The notes under the pieces: model-generated
The model's input: the letters and a program-made list of their open reading frames with translations, nothing else
Databases searched by the model: none
What the model was told of the DNA's origin: nothing
Source of the DNA: Hahella sp. HN01
GTDB lineage: Bacteria; Pseudomonadota; Gammaproteobacteria; Pseudomonadales; Oleiphilaceae
Length of the DNA: 64,000 nt
Assembly (NCBI RefSeq): GCF_018986435.1
Contig: NZ_JAHMIN010000001.1
Location: 433,021-497,020, forward strand
Reading direction: 5' to 3'
Translations under genes and position numbers: made by a program
Shown: in pieces, positions 1 to 8,900 of the stretch
Layout: every line of letters begins with the position of its first letter
Numbering within the stretch: the stretch's first letter is position 1

Positions 1-11
1 GAGTAACTGTC

Positions 12-35
12 AGCGCCGCCTTTCAAGGCGGCGCT
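12..35 (-). terminator. GC-rich hairpin after the first RND operon
   Basis: A perfect inverted repeat (AGCGCCGCC / GGCGGCGCT, loop of about 6 nt) lies 15 bases past the stop codon of the last gene of the leftward efflux operon. There is no clear run of U after it, so it may be a terminator or an mRNA 3'-end stabilising hairpin. Confidence 0.45.
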
Positions 36-49
36 CTTCATTAAGCCAT

Positions 50-529
50 CTAGGCTTTGTACTCCGGGTTCTTATCCATAAAGCGCCGCAGGTTGGTATC
101 CGCTGTGGCCTGCACTTTATCTCGCAGCATTTGCGACCAGCCCAGCGCCCAGCCAGTCAAGCCTAACGCGTGACGGGACCAGCGCCAGAAGTCGAAGCGG
201 TCGCGGTGGCGATATATTTTGCCGTCCTTGAACTCAAATTCGGCGCGTAGTTTGTTCAGCACGTAACGCCCGGTTGTGGAAAAGGTATAACCCGCTCGCC
301 AGCGAGCGGAGCCTCGCCGTTCGTCGGCTTCAACGTGATGAAAGTGCAACGACAGGTCCGCCCCGCGTTCGCACAGCATATGCCACATGGCCCCGATTTC
401 CTTGCCCTTGAGGGTGAACACTTCATCCTGAAACTCCGCCTCTTCGTGATAGCAGGCTTGCATGGTTCGATAATCTTTATCCTTAAAGGCTTCATAAAAA
501 CGGGTCACCAGTTCGGCGTTAGGGTGCAT
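50..529 (-). CDS. NTF2-like (SnoaL-fold) protein
   Basis: A 159-residue protein of the nuclear transport factor 2-like superfamily, a cone-shaped fold used by small isomerases, hydrolases and ligand-binding proteins. The N-terminus (MHPNAELVTRFYEAFKDKDY) and the central stretch about polluting 'ACYHEEAEFQDEVF' are typical of SnoaL-like proteins. The start at 529 was chosen over an in-frame start 54 bases upstream because the longer form would add an Arg-rich leader overlapping the pump gene, and AAAGGACAAAAGGT precedes 529. It sits 13 bases after the RND permease and is probably the last gene of that operon. Substrate unknown; an enzymatic role is only inferred from the fold. Confidence 0.75.
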   Translation of the reverse strand: MHPNAELVTRFYEAFKDKDYRTMQACYHEEAEFQDEVFTLKGKEIGAMWHMLCERGADLSLHFHHVEADERRGSARWRAGYTFSTTGRYVLNKLRAEFEFKDGKIYRHRDRFDFWRWSRHALGLTGWALGWSQMLRDKVQATADTNLRRFMDKNPEYKA

Positions 530-542
530 ACCTTTTGTCCTT

Positions 543-3500
543 TTATTCTTGTGTAAGCGGCGGCGGATTCTGCGCCGGCGCAAACTCCTCCTCGGGTTCG
601 CCGACGACCGCCCTGGTCAGACCGAAGTCTTCAAGGATCGTATACACACAAGGGATGACAAACAATACCAAAAGCGTGGATGCGCCTACGCCGAACACAA
701 TACTGGTGGCCAAAGGAATCAGAATCTGCGCCTGCAGACTGGTTTCAAACAGCAGCGGCGTCATCCCCGCCATGGTGGTCAGGGAAGTCAGCAGTACCGC
801 GCGGAAGCGGTCATGGCTCGCCTTCGCGGCGGCGTCATGCACATTCATGCCCTGCCCCACCCGCATCTTGACGAACTCCACCAGCAGGATGGAATCATTG
901 ACGACAATGCCCGCCAGCGACACAAATCCCAACAGCGACGGCATGGTGATATCCATTCCCATCACCACATGCCCCACAATCACGCCGATAAACGCCATGG
1001 GGATGTTGAGCATAACGATGACCGGCTCAACATAAGATTTGAACTGGAAGCTCAACAGAATAAAGATGCCCGCCAGCCCCATCAGAAAGCCAAGTTTCAT
1101 CGAGCCCTGAGTGGCCGCGCCCTCTTTGATTTCGCCCTGAATACTCAGCTGAATGTCTGGATAGCGTTGCTGCAGTTGCGGCAAAAAGTGCTTCTGCATG
1201 TCGCCGATCACCGCCTTGGTGTTGTTCAGGCTGATGTCGACATCGCCATACACCGTAACGGTGCGTTGGTTATCCACCCTATTAATGCGCGAGTAGCTGC
1301 GACTGGGGATGATCTCCGCCACGTTGGATAGCGGAATCAGCGCCTTGCTGACCGGATGCACAATGGGGAAGTTGTCGAAGTCCGCCAACTCGTCGCGGGA
1401 CTCATCATCCAGGCGCACCACCACCTCGTAGGTTTCCAGGCCGACGCTCGACTCCAGCACCGTCACGCCCTGAAACGCGGCGCGCAATTGCGCGGCGATG
1501 GTTTGCGCGTCCAGGCCCAGATCGTAAGCGCCGGACTTCAAGTGTAAGGTGAACTCCGGCTTACCCGGACGCAGATCATCCAGCAGGTTGATCACGCCAG
1601 GATAGCCCGCCAGCCAGTTCTGCAACTCATGAGACGCCAGCGATAATGACTCCAGATCGTCGCCACGCAGGCGTATTTCAATCGCGCGTCCGCCCGGCCC
1701 GATCGTCGGCTCCTTGAACAGCACCGACCATACGTCCGGAGTTTCCCCAGCCAGTTCACGCCAGCGTGACGTAAAGGCCTGCAAACTGAAATTGCGGCGC
1801 TCGGCGGTGAGCAGGTCGACGCTGATGGTGGCCAAATGAGGACCGGTTTCGAAGGCGTCCGCATTCTGGCCATAGTTCACCGTCACGGAACCTATCGCAG
1901 GCTCCTCCTGCTCCTTGTTGAATTCGGAAGCAGTTTGCTCCAGCGCCTGAGAGTAATGCGCCACCATGGCCTCCGTACGCGCCTGCGAGGTCCCGGTAGG
2001 CATGATGAGGCGCGCCTGCACGATATCCCCTTCCAGGTCCGGAAACGCAGAGAATTTGATAACCCCCGAGGCCAGCAGACTGACGCACAGAATGAACGTG
2101 GCGATAACGGCGCCGACAAAGCCGTAGCGATGTTTGATCAACACTGACACGCGCCGATCAAGCCCTTGTCGGATCTTCTCAAAACGCTGTTCAAACCCTA
2201 TGCGAAATCGGGAGTCTTGCTGTTTCTCCGCATGGGCGAGAGAGTGCTGCAAGTGATGGGGCAGAATGAAAAACGCTTCAATCAACGAAATAGTGATCAC
2301 CGAGATCAGCACGATCGGTACGACCACCAGCACCTGACCAATATCGCCTTCCAGGAACAACAGCCCGGTGAACATGCACAGGGTCGTGAGAAACGACGAA
2401 AACACCCCTTTCGCCACCATCAGCGTTCCATCCACCGCCGCCTGCAGGGGCCGCTTGCCCTTGCGCATCTCCGTGCCGATGCTCTCACTGATGACAATGG
2501 CGTCATCCATGAGAATCCCCAGCGCCAACAGCAACGCCACCATGGAAAGCATGTTGATGCTCACGCCCATATGCCCCAGCACAAAGGCGCTGGCCAGGAA
2601 TGAAACCGGCAACCCCATCACCACCCAAAACGCATAACGGGCGCAGAAAAACAGCCACATCACCGCAAACACCAGCACCAGCCCCTGCCAGGCGTTGCTG
2701 CTCAACATGCTGATGCGGTCTTTGACGACGCTGGTGTAATCCTGAGTCAGACTCAGCGTTACTTCCGACGGCAAACGCTGGCTCTCTTCCGCAATAAACG
2801 TCTCCACTTCCTGCAGAATACGCAGACTGTCGTCACGGGTGTTTTTGGATATTTTCAAAAAGGCGGCGGGCTTGCCGTCGAAGGTGGACTTGTTCTCCTC
2901 CAGCTCAAATTCGTCGACAATTTTGGCGATGTCCCCCAGGCGCACTTCCGCCCCATTGCCGCCCCGCAACACCACCAGATTCTCCAAGTCCGTGACGGTG
3001 CGTTTTTCATCGCTGAAGCGAATCTGATAGTCGCGGTAGTCTGTTTTCACATCCCCCGCCGGCAGGTCCACATCCTGCTTCGCCACCAGATTGGCGATGT
3101 CCTGCAAACTCAGGCCGTATTGACGCAAATTGCTTTCCGGCGCCTGAATCTGAAATTGCCGATCAGAGAACCCCTGTATGTCCACCAATGGGATATCCGG
3201 GTTACGCAGGATGCGCTGTTTCACCTCTTCCGCCAGGGTTTTCAGCTCGCTGCGGGGCAGGTCCGCGGTCAAGGCGATGGTCACCACGTTTTGCGTGCGC
3301 CCCAGCTCCTTGACGACAGGCTCTTCCGACTGCTCCGGCAGAGAGCTGATCTCATCCACGGCGCTTTTTACGTCATCGATAAAGTCGTCAAAGTCGCCAT
3401 CCTCCAGCATTTTCAGGGTCATCAGGCCCATGGAGTTACGAGCTTCACAGCGCACTTCCTCCATGAAGCTGACGCCTTCCACCGCTTCCTCCAGCGGCTT

Positions 3501-3686
3501 GCAGACGGACAGCTCGATATCCGTCGGCGTGGCGCCGGGATAGGCGACTTTCACCTCAACCTCATAGCTCTTTATTTCCGGGAAGGTCTCCCGCTTGATC
3601 TGCGGCAGCGTCATCACGCCGATGAACATAAAGAAGCCCATCAGCAGATTCGCCGCCGTAGGATGCGTGGCGAAAAAGCGGATCAT
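543..3686 (-). CDS. RND efflux permease (AcrB/MexB superfamily)
   Basis: About 1047 residues, the usual length of an inner-membrane RND proton/drug antiporter. It begins with the family signature MIRFFATHPTAANLLMGFF. The TM4 motif GILMDDAIVISE keeps both proton-relay aspartates, and the twelve hydrophobic segments are split by two large periplasmic loops as expected. The start at 3686 overlaps the stop of the upstream adaptor gene as ATGA, with GGAAGG upstream, so an in-frame start 24 bases earlier was rejected. It is co-transcribed with the adaptor and TetR genes. No outer-membrane TolC-like gene is adjacent, so the pump probably borrows one from elsewhere. Substrates cannot be told from sequence. 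Confidence 0.95.
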   Translation of the reverse strand: MIRFFATHPTAANLLMGFFMFIGVMTLPQIKRETFPEIKSYEVEVKVAYPGATPTDIELSVCKPLEEAVEGVSFMEEVRCEARNSMGLMTLKMLEDGDFDDFIDDVKSAVDEISSLPEQSEEPVVKELGRTQNVVTIALTADLPRSELKTLAEEVKQRILRNPDIPLVDIQGFSDRQFQIQAPESNLRQYGLSLQDIANLVAKQDVDLPAGDVKTDYRDYQIRFSDEKRTVTDLENLVVLRGGNGAEVRLGDIAKIVDEFELEENKSTFDGKPAAFLKISKNTRDDSLRILQEVETFIAEESQRLPSEVTLSLTQDYTSVVKDRISMLSSNAWQGLVLVFAVMWLFFCARYAFWVVMGLPVSFLASAFVLGHMGVSINMLSMVALLLALGILMDDAIVISESIGTEMRKGKRPLQAAVDGTLMVAKGVFSSFLTTLCMFTGLLFLEGDIGQVLVVVPIVLISVITISLIEAFFILPHHLQHSLAHAEKQQDSRFRIGFEQRFEKIRQGLDRRVSVLIKHRYGFVGAVIATFILCVSLLASGVIKFSAFPDLEGDIVQARLIMPTGTSQARTEAMVAHYSQALEQTASEFNKEQEEPAIGSVTVNYGQNADAFETGPHLATISVDLLTAERRNFSLQAFTSRWRELAGETPDVWSVLFKEPTIGPGGRAIEIRLRGDDLESLSLASHELQNWLAGYPGVINLLDDLRPGKPEFTLHLKSGAYDLGLDAQTIAAQLRAAFQGVTVLESSVGLETYEVVVRLDDESRDELADFDNFPIVHPVSKALIPLSNVAEIIPSRSYSRINRVDNQRTVTVYGDVDISLNNTKAVIGDMQKHFLPQLQQRYPDIQLSIQGEIKEGAATQGSMKLGFLMGLAGIFILLSFQFKSYVEPVIVMLNIPMAFIGVIVGHVVMGMDITMPSLLGFVSLAGIVVNDSILLVEFVKMRVGQGMNVHDAAAKASHDRFRAVLLTSLTTMAGMTPLLFETSLQAQILIPLATSIVFGVGASTLLVLFVIPCVYTILEDFGLTRAVVGEPEEEFAPAQNPPPLTQE

Positions 3687-5074
3687 AGGGTTTGCCTTCC
3701 TTGCGCCCACTGCTCGATCAGCGCTTCGGCTTCATTATCTTCCTGCGGAGTCACCAACATGCCCGCCACAGCGGGAAACAGGTCGGTAGTGACGACGCGT
3801 TCGCCCTCGTGAATAGCGTTATCGCCCTCGTTGTCATCCTGCCGGATTAACAACATCGCGCCCTGGGTTTTGTAGTGGGGTTTGATTCGACGCAGGCGAT
3901 TATCTTTATCCACCACATACAGCTCATGCTCCCGCAAAGCGTCTCGTGGCAGCACTAAAAACGGCTGCGGCGCGCCTTGCAGCTCCACCTTGGCGTACAT
4001 CCCTTCTATCAGCGGCGGCCGCACGCCGGGGCGGGCGGTGCGATAGGGATTATCAACCCCGACGATCACGCCGAGCGTGCGCGAGGCCGCTTCCAGATTA
4101 TTGCTGATGCGCTCCACTTTGGCGTCCCAGTGCGTGTCCCCGTCTTCCGCCAGAGCGACGCTGGCGGCGAGGTCCAGCTCAGTGAAAATATTGCTGGCGG
4201 CGTCCTGCTCCAGAAACTTCTGAAACAGATCCTCCAGATTGGCGAACCCTTCCGCTAAAAGACGGAACTGGCTAAGGGGAAACTGCGCATTAACCAGCAC
4301 TTTATCGATGGTCTGAGCGCCGTATAGTGAAGCGCCTACAGCGACGAACTGGTTCTCCTCCACCGACAGGCGGGTAATGCGGGCGTTGAACGGCAGGCTG
4401 ATGTGAGTGCGCTCCAGATTGCGCTTCTGCGTCTCCACCGCCGCTTCGGCGATATCCTGCTTGGCTTGCAGCACCTGTAATTGATACGGCAGGGTTTGCA
4501 GCTGATTACTCAGCTTCTGGGTTTCCTGCCTCAACTGCAGCACAACGGACTGCTGCGCATCGTAGTTGGATTGCGAGGCGGAGCCTTTCTGCAACAGCCG
4601 CCCGATGCGCTCCTGCTCCTTCCTGGCGATCGCCAGTTTTTCCTGAGCCAGTTTCAGGTCCTGCTCCGTGTCCTCTATGTTCAGCCGCATTTCCTCCAGA
4701 TTGGCGCGGCTCACCGCCAGATCCGCTTCCGCCTGTTTCAACGCCAGTTGATAGTCGCGGTCGTCAATGCTGACCACCAGCGTTCCCGCCGGCAGTATGG
4801 AGCCCTTCTTCAACAGCGGGTGCACATAAGTCACTTTGCCTGACACCTCCGCCTTACTGTCCAGCACCACATCCGGCGCCACTTCGCCAAATCCGGTGAT
4901 ACGCGGCCTGACCTCGTAACGCTTGGCGGACACCACCTTCACCGCCGCGGGAAGCTGCGCTTTATCCGCATGCTCCATCGCCGGGCGACTCTTGATAATC
5001 GCCACCGCCACCGCGACGCCGGTCGCGACCACCAAAGGCAACGCCCATCGGCGTTTCATCCAGGCCAGGCTCAT
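3683..5074 (-). CDS. Periplasmic adaptor of RND pump (HlyD/MFP family)
   Basis: A 463-residue membrane fusion protein linking the RND permease to an outer-membrane channel. There is a single N-terminal hydrophobic anchor (residues 10-27) without a lipobox Cys. A lipoyl/barrel half-motif (DSKAEVSGKVTYVHP) follows, then a long heptad-rich alpha-helical hairpin around residues 110-220, the second barrel half, and a C-terminal membrane-proximal domain. It starts 2 bases after the TetR stop with AGAGGAC upstream. It carries an acidic insert (QDDNEGDNAIHEGE) in the C-terminal region. Adaptor assignment is secure; transported substrate is unknown. Confidence 0.93.
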   Translation of the reverse strand: MSLAWMKRRWALPLVVATGVAVAVAIIKSRPAMEHADKAQLPAAVKVVSAKRYEVRPRITGFGEVAPDVVLDSKAEVSGKVTYVHPLLKKGSILPAGTLVVSIDDRDYQLALKQAEADLAVSRANLEEMRLNIEDTEQDLKLAQEKLAIARKEQERIGRLLQKGSASQSNYDAQQSVVLQLRQETQKLSNQLQTLPYQLQVLQAKQDIAEAAVETQKRNLERTHISLPFNARITRLSVEENQFVAVGASLYGAQTIDKVLVNAQFPLSQFRLLAEGFANLEDLFQKFLEQDAASNIFTELDLAASVALAEDGDTHWDAKVERISNNLEAASRTLGVIVGVDNPYRTARPGVRPPLIEGMYAKVELQGAPQPFLVLPRDALREHELYVVDKDNRLRRIKPHYKTQGAMLLIRQDDNEGDNAIHEGERVVTTDLFPAVAGMLVTPQEDNEAEALIEQWAQGRQTL

Positions 5075-5076
5075 AG

Positions 5077-5805
5077 TCAGTCCTCTTTCGTATTGTCAGG
5101 TTGTGAATGGAGGTGTGAATGGGAGTGTGGGTGAGCTTGTGAATGGGATTGAGGCGCTGCGCCACAGCCGGAGATAAACATGCGGTAGACATGCTCGATC
5201 CATTCATCGCTGCTCACCAGTTCATCGGACATATCCCAGGCCCGCCTGCGCACGGGCCCGCCGATGAAAGGCGTAATAATCAGATTCACCAATGAAAACG
5301 CCGCCCACTTGGGGTCCACGTCCGCGCGCAAATTGCCCTTTTTCTGTTCTGCTTCAATTAGCTTAGGAAGAAACATCGCCATGCGACGGGGCATCAGGTC
5401 TATAAAACGGTCCTGTAACCTGCCCCGCTCCGACAACACTTCATCGATGATGAACGTAATCAAAGGCGGACAATCGACTATTCTGGTAATAGCGGCGCGG
5501 ATAAACCCGCGAATGGGATCAGGCTGGGCGATCACTTCGATAATACGACCAAACTGTTGTTCGCCCAGGCGCTCAATCAAGGCGATGAAGAGATCTTCTT
5601 TGCTGCCGAAGTAGTAGCTGATCATCGCGGACTTCATGCCCGCTTTCTCAGCGATATCGCGAATGGTGATGCTGCGATAGCTCTTCTCCCGCAGCAATTC
5701 AAAGGCGGCGTCCAACAGATCGTCCTTACGCTGCTGCTGCAGCGCAGGGTCCAGAGGGCGGCCGCGCTTGTTTTCCGGCTCTTTGGCCTCAGTTTTCTTA
5801 CGCAT
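5077..5805 (-). CDS. TetR-family regulator with histidine-rich tail
   Basis: A 242-residue TetR-type repressor. The N-terminal helix-turn-helix lies around residues 25-70 (SITIRDIAEKAGMKSAMISY, then YFGSKEDLF). The rest is a helical ligand-binding/dimerisation domain. The last 25 or so residues are an unusual His/Ser tail (SHSQAHPHSHSHLHSQ), which could bind metal. It is the first gene of the pump operon and lies immediately beside a 45-bp palindrome at 5814-5858, so autoregulation of the whole TetR-adaptor-permease-NTF2 operon is the simplest model. Whether the His tail senses Ni, Zn or Cu is speculation. Confidence 0.92.
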   Translation of the reverse strand: MRKKTEAKEPENKRGRPLDPALQQQRKDDLLDAAFELLREKSYRSITIRDIAEKAGMKSAMISYYFGSKEDLFIALIERLGEQQFGRIIEVIAQPDPIRGFIRAAITRIVDCPPLITFIIDEVLSERGRLQDRFIDLMPRRMAMFLPKLIEAEQKKGNLRADVDPKWAAFSLVNLIITPFIGGPVRRRAWDMSDELVSSDEWIEHVYRMFISGCGAAPQSHSQAHPHSHSHLHSQPDNTKED

Positions 5806-5813
5806 GTAAAGCC

Positions 5814-5858
5814 AATTAATTTATCATTCGATTAATTTAATCGGATGATAAATTAATT
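5814..5858. promoter_or_regulatory. 45-bp palindromic operator for the TetR regulator
   Basis: A 45-base palindrome centred on base 5836. Each 22-base arm matches the other with one mismatch (TTATCATTCGATTAA against TTAATCGGATGATAA, flanked by AATTAAT/ATTAATT). It starts 9 bases upstream of the tetR start codon, which is where a TetR autorepressor usually binds. The AT-rich sequence also holds promoter-like TTAATT/TATCAT elements, so repressor binding would mask the promoter. Confidence 0.8.
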
Positions 5859-6185
5859 AACCAAAATCAGAAAGCGAAATTTTTGAGAAAGACATTCCCG
5901 CTAACAACAACGCTCAACGACAGAAATTCAGACGCCGCCTTACAGCGGAGAGTCGCAACATTGCAGAATAAGAATCAGAGGACTTCTATTGCGGCGCCCA
6001 GACAGAATAGCGAAGAGCCAGAATGGCGCTCACGGAAGAAAGGTTGCTGTAGCTCAGGCTAAAATGAGCCCGCTACATCGCAGTAGTGAATGAGCGAGAA
6101 TGCGTTTGGGCATTATAGGAAAAGCGACATTAAGACGTAGAACGCGCTGCTTCTGACAGACACGTCACAGACAACAGCAGAACCG
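5859..6185. other. Non-coding stretch
   Basis: About 330 bases between the TetR operator and the next gene end. I see no convincing ORF, RNA gene or terminator here. Confidence 0.5.
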
Positions 6186-6560
6186 CTAAAAGCTGGAATC
6201 TCCGCCGCTATCGCCACCGTCAAACCCGCCATCGGAGGCGCTGTGGCTTGAGTCACCACTCCAAAAGATGGAGCCTAACGCCAGCGTCATTCCGAAGTTT
6301 CGCGCCGATTCATAACTCACGGCTTGGTCGACTGAGGTCTGGTGGTTATTAGAATATTTGACGAAGTCCGCTTCTTTACAATAAAGCGCGATAGCGTAGC
6401 CGAGGTATTTTTCAGATAAGCCGAGCTCCTTCACCAAAGCCCTGACTTTTTTCACCGAGTACACTCTCCTGCGCCCACTCCTCTTGGCTAACGCCGGCCC
6501 CAACACTCTGATATAGCTCTTTACCGCCGCCCGGCGTCGCCACCAATTTCTAGTAAACAT
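6186..6560 (-). CDS. Uncharacterised small basic protein with Gly/Ser/Asp tail
   Basis: A 124-residue protein with a strongly basic N-terminus (MFTRNWWRRRAAVKSYIRVL), a helical middle (VRALVKELGLSEKYLGYAIALYC) and a low-complexity tail of Ser, Asp and Gly (residues about 103-124). A strong ribosome site (AGGGGAG) lies 5 bases before the ATG. It resembles short conserved hypothetical proteins of Pseudomonas and Hahella, possibly DUF6559, from memory only. No catalytic motif, signal peptide or membrane span was found. Single gene; function unknown. Confidence 0.75.
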   Translation of the reverse strand: MFTRNWWRRRAAVKSYIRVLGPALAKRSGRRRVYSVKKVRALVKELGLSEKYLGYAIALYCKEADFVKYSNNHQTSVDQAVSYESARNFGMTLALGSIFWSGDSSHSASDGGFDGGDSGGDSSF

Positions 6561-6797
6561 CTAAACTCCCCTACCCACTTCTTATAACTCATCGCCACTG
6601 CTTAAAGTCAGGCGCCTTTTGTCCATATTGGAGTCAATGACGTGACTTGCGGCAGCCCTGACAGCAACAATGATGATGACTGCAAAAGACGTCATACCAT
6701 TGCCTCTGTGGTGAAGTTATTCGAATCCACTTAATACAACACAGAAAGGCGTACTATGAAGGTCCCAGGCTCTAACGTCTACAAATCAGGGCTCAGA

Positions 6798-7103
6798 TTA
6801 CTGCTCCAACTCCAAGCGCCTGACTTGTTCATCTTCCATTCTGCGCATGGGCCAACAAAGAACAAGTGCGATCAGAATCGCCAACGAGACTATCAGACTG
6901 ACTACTAGGTAAGGCCATGTAAACTGTAAGCCCGCAATAACCAGCCAGGTTAAGGATAGAGTTACAAAAAGCTGAGTCACGCCATAGTAACCAGGAAAGA
7001 GATAAGAATACTTTCCACATTGAGCGCAACGAACGGGACTCTCTTTAGACGCCCCCGCTCCTTTAATGGATATCTTGTTTTTACAATGAGGACACACTCT
7101 CAT
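6798..7103 (-). CDS. Zinc-ribbon membrane protein
   Basis: A 101-residue protein beginning MRVCPHCKNKISIKGAG. Two CxxC pairs (CPHC and CAQC, about 20 residues apart) form a zinc ribbon, followed by two closely spaced hydrophobic helices (LFVTLSLTWLVIAGL and YLVVSLIVSLAILIALVLCW) and a charged tail. The layout matches short conserved proteins with paired CxxC motifs ahead of a membrane hairpin. The ATG at 7103 (GGTGA upstream) is preferred to an in-frame TTG at 7118. Function unknown. Confidence 0.75.
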   Translation of the reverse strand: MRVCPHCKNKISIKGAGASKESPVRCAQCGKYSYLFPGYYGVTQLFVTLSLTWLVIAGLQFTWPYLVVSLIVSLAILIALVLCWPMRRMEDEQVRRLELEQ

Positions 7104-7334
7104 TTGTTCACCAATCAAATTCGCTCACTGGTATCGCTGGCGCTTCCAAAGACTTTGATGTTTCTGTGATAAGTCAGTGAGTATATTTTTAATCTTTGGC
7201 GGCAGGTATGGGAGGCATCAAAACACAACCAAAGGCAAGTTTTCAACATCAAAGCAAAGACAAAATCACAACAATAATTGTCTGAAGGCCCATTAAGGAC
7301 CCTTCATAGCCCTGTTCTCCACTAAGCGGTACTG

Positions 7335-7349
7335 ACTCGATAGACCCGC
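7335..7349. repeat. Copy 1 of a 15-bp repeat (ACTCGATAGACCCGC)
   Basis: Identical 15 bases recur at 8780-8794. Both copies are followed by the similar pattern NGCGNCGGG, which lets CCCG and CGGG form a small hairpin. This copy lies in the 290-base gap downstream of the secreted protein gene at 7410. Confidence 0.4.
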
Positions 7350-7409
7350 AGCGTCGGGCCATACAACAACGGTTCAACCTTCTCCAAATAAGCAGGGCGC
7401 CGCCCGCTA

Positions 7410-7907
7410 TCATTCCGCCTGCTTGACCACTTTTATGTAAATATCCGACACCCAAAAGCCTTCCTCGATGCTGGGGACGAATTTTTCGTAGCTGATATCG
7501 CCAAGCGCGCACTTGCGGTCTTTTAACTCCTCACCGACTTCTCTGAGGAGGGTGGTGGAAGCCAAAGCCTCTGGTACAAGCGCCGCCAGCGGCGCAATTG
7601 CTGAACCTAACTTGTCCCTCGGCGAATTCAGGTACGCATTTAATTGTTCGGGATAGTTCAGTCGGTAAAACTCGCGAAGTTCATTCATTGTGTCCTTCGA
7701 CATACCTCCAACCAAACGCATATTGAACGGGCACTTGGGAATTTCCATCGCCTTAAACGCCGCCTTCACTGGAACGCCATCTTTCTCCATCATGTAGAAC
7801 TCCAGATAATGCATAGCGCCATAGTTTCTTAGCTCATGTATTCTCAACTCCGTTGAGTGGGAGAAAAGCGAGAGTAACAAAAGCCATAGGGCAAGCGTAA
7901 ATTTCAT
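7410..7907 (-). CDS. Secreted hypothetical protein
   Basis: A 165-residue protein with a clear Sec signal peptide (MKFTLALWLLLLSLFSHS) and no membrane span after it. It contains two well separated cysteines (around residues 59 and 133), which could form a disulfide in the periplasm. No known domain was recognised. Starts with ATG after GGGACGA. It is followed in the same direction by nothing for about 300 bases, so it is likely monocistronic or paired with the similar secreted gene upstream at 7976. Confidence 0.7.
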   Translation of the reverse strand: MKFTLALWLLLLSLFSHSTELRIHELRNYGAMHYLEFYMMEKDGVPVKAAFKAMEIPKCPFNMRLVGGMSKDTMNELREFYRLNYPEQLNAYLNSPRDKLGSAIAPLAALVPEALASTTLLREVGEELKDRKCALGDISYEKFVPSIEEGFWVSDIYIKVVKQAE

Positions 7908-7975
7908 ATTCGTCCCAATAGAGTTAGCAATATATGAGCGGCGTGTTTATCCCTGGCGGGCTTATAATCGCTCCA

Positions 7976-8542
7976 TCACTCAACGTGATAAGTATCCACC
8001 CAAAGCCCTGTAGTGATGTACTTAGGCTCATGCCCAAGCTGGGATTTAACATATTCATCAAGCTTTTCTGAATAATATAAATCACCAAACTTCTTCTTAA
8101 ACTCAGGCTTACTTTTTTCGTATAAAACCGTGTCTGAAATTTCCTGCTCCGTCACTTTTTTGCCTGTGGTCGATATGTTCCACGTCCAGGAGCCACGTCC
8201 AACCCCCTTCCATCCAGAGCCGTCAGGACTGTAATAGGATGCGCCAATCAATCGGCCTTCCTGACATAGAGCACGGTCTGGAGCTAAGTGCAGCGCAATT
8301 TTGATATCCGGCGAGGCGCTTTGGATATCCATTATCGCCTTCACCATCGTGTGCGCCCGCTCTTCTTTTCCTATCGCTTTAGACGCGACGCAGGAGAATA
8401 TGTAATCGTTATCGCCTTCACTGATTTTTTCTTGGCTAACAACGTCATAAGCAGCAGCCTTCGAGAAACCAATGGATGGCGGCGCGGCATAGGTAACGGT
8501 CGTAAGAAAGGCGGTTAACGCAATGGCGATTGCTCTATTCAT
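7976..8542 (-). CDS. Secreted hypothetical protein
   Basis: A 188-residue exported protein with signal peptide MNRAIAIALTAFLTTVTYA and cleavage expected after AYA/AA. The mature part has two Cys (FSCVAS and ALCQEG), a basic KKVTEQEISDTVLYEKSKPE segment and an aromatic C-terminus. It resembles an uncharacterised domain family seen in Hahella-type genomes (perhaps DUF4875, from memory). Sixty-eight bases separate it from the downstream secreted gene in the same direction, so the two may be co-transcribed. Function unknown. Confidence 0.7.
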   Translation of the reverse strand: MNRAIAIALTAFLTTVTYAAPPSIGFSKAAAYDVVSQEKISEGDNDYIFSCVASKAIGKEERAHTMVKAIMDIQSASPDIKIALHLAPDRALCQEGRLIGASYYSPDGSGWKGVGRGSWTWNISTTGKKVTEQEISDTVLYEKSKPEFKKKFGDLYYSEKLDEYVKSQLGHEPKYITTGLWVDTYHVE

Positions 8543-8750
8543 TGTTGTTCCCCGGGCAAAAGATCAATGACTGGCCGCCAGCTTATATCATGTATCAGAA
8601 CGAATGCATTCATCTTGCCCACTGAAAGATAAATAGAGCCGCCAAGGTCGCTTATTTTGCCCGCTATAAATCCTAATTAGCGTCAGATCACTCCAGCGTC
8701 AAAACATAGATACATCCGGGTTCCTGTAAGCCCCCTAAAAACCGACAAGT

Positions 8751-8778
8751 CTGACCTTCTAAAAAGCTGGGCTATACT
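8751..8778 (+). promoter_or_regulatory. Sigma70-type promoter for the solute-binding gene
   Basis: CTGACC (8751) and TATACT (8773) are separated by 16 bases and match the -35 and -10 consensus 4/6 and 5/6. It would give a leader of about 115 bases before the ATG at 8901. The leader holds GC-rich hairpins (ACCCGC/GCGGGT near 8788). Confidence 0.5.
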
Positions 8779-8779
8779 T

Positions 8780-8794
8780 ACTCGATAGACCCGC
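8780..8794. repeat. Copy 2 of the 15-bp repeat
   Basis: Second copy of ACTCGATAGACCCGC (first at 7335). Here it begins just after the -10 box, so it would lie at the 5' end of the leader of the downstream gene. Confidence 0.4.
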
Positions 8795-8900
8795 TGCGGC
8801 GGGTTCAGGCCAACGGAGTGTCACAGGCCTCCGCCGGAATCGGCGGCGCCAGACGGATTCAGGTTATCGTCCAGCGTCAGAGAATTTCCGGAGGCTTTGC

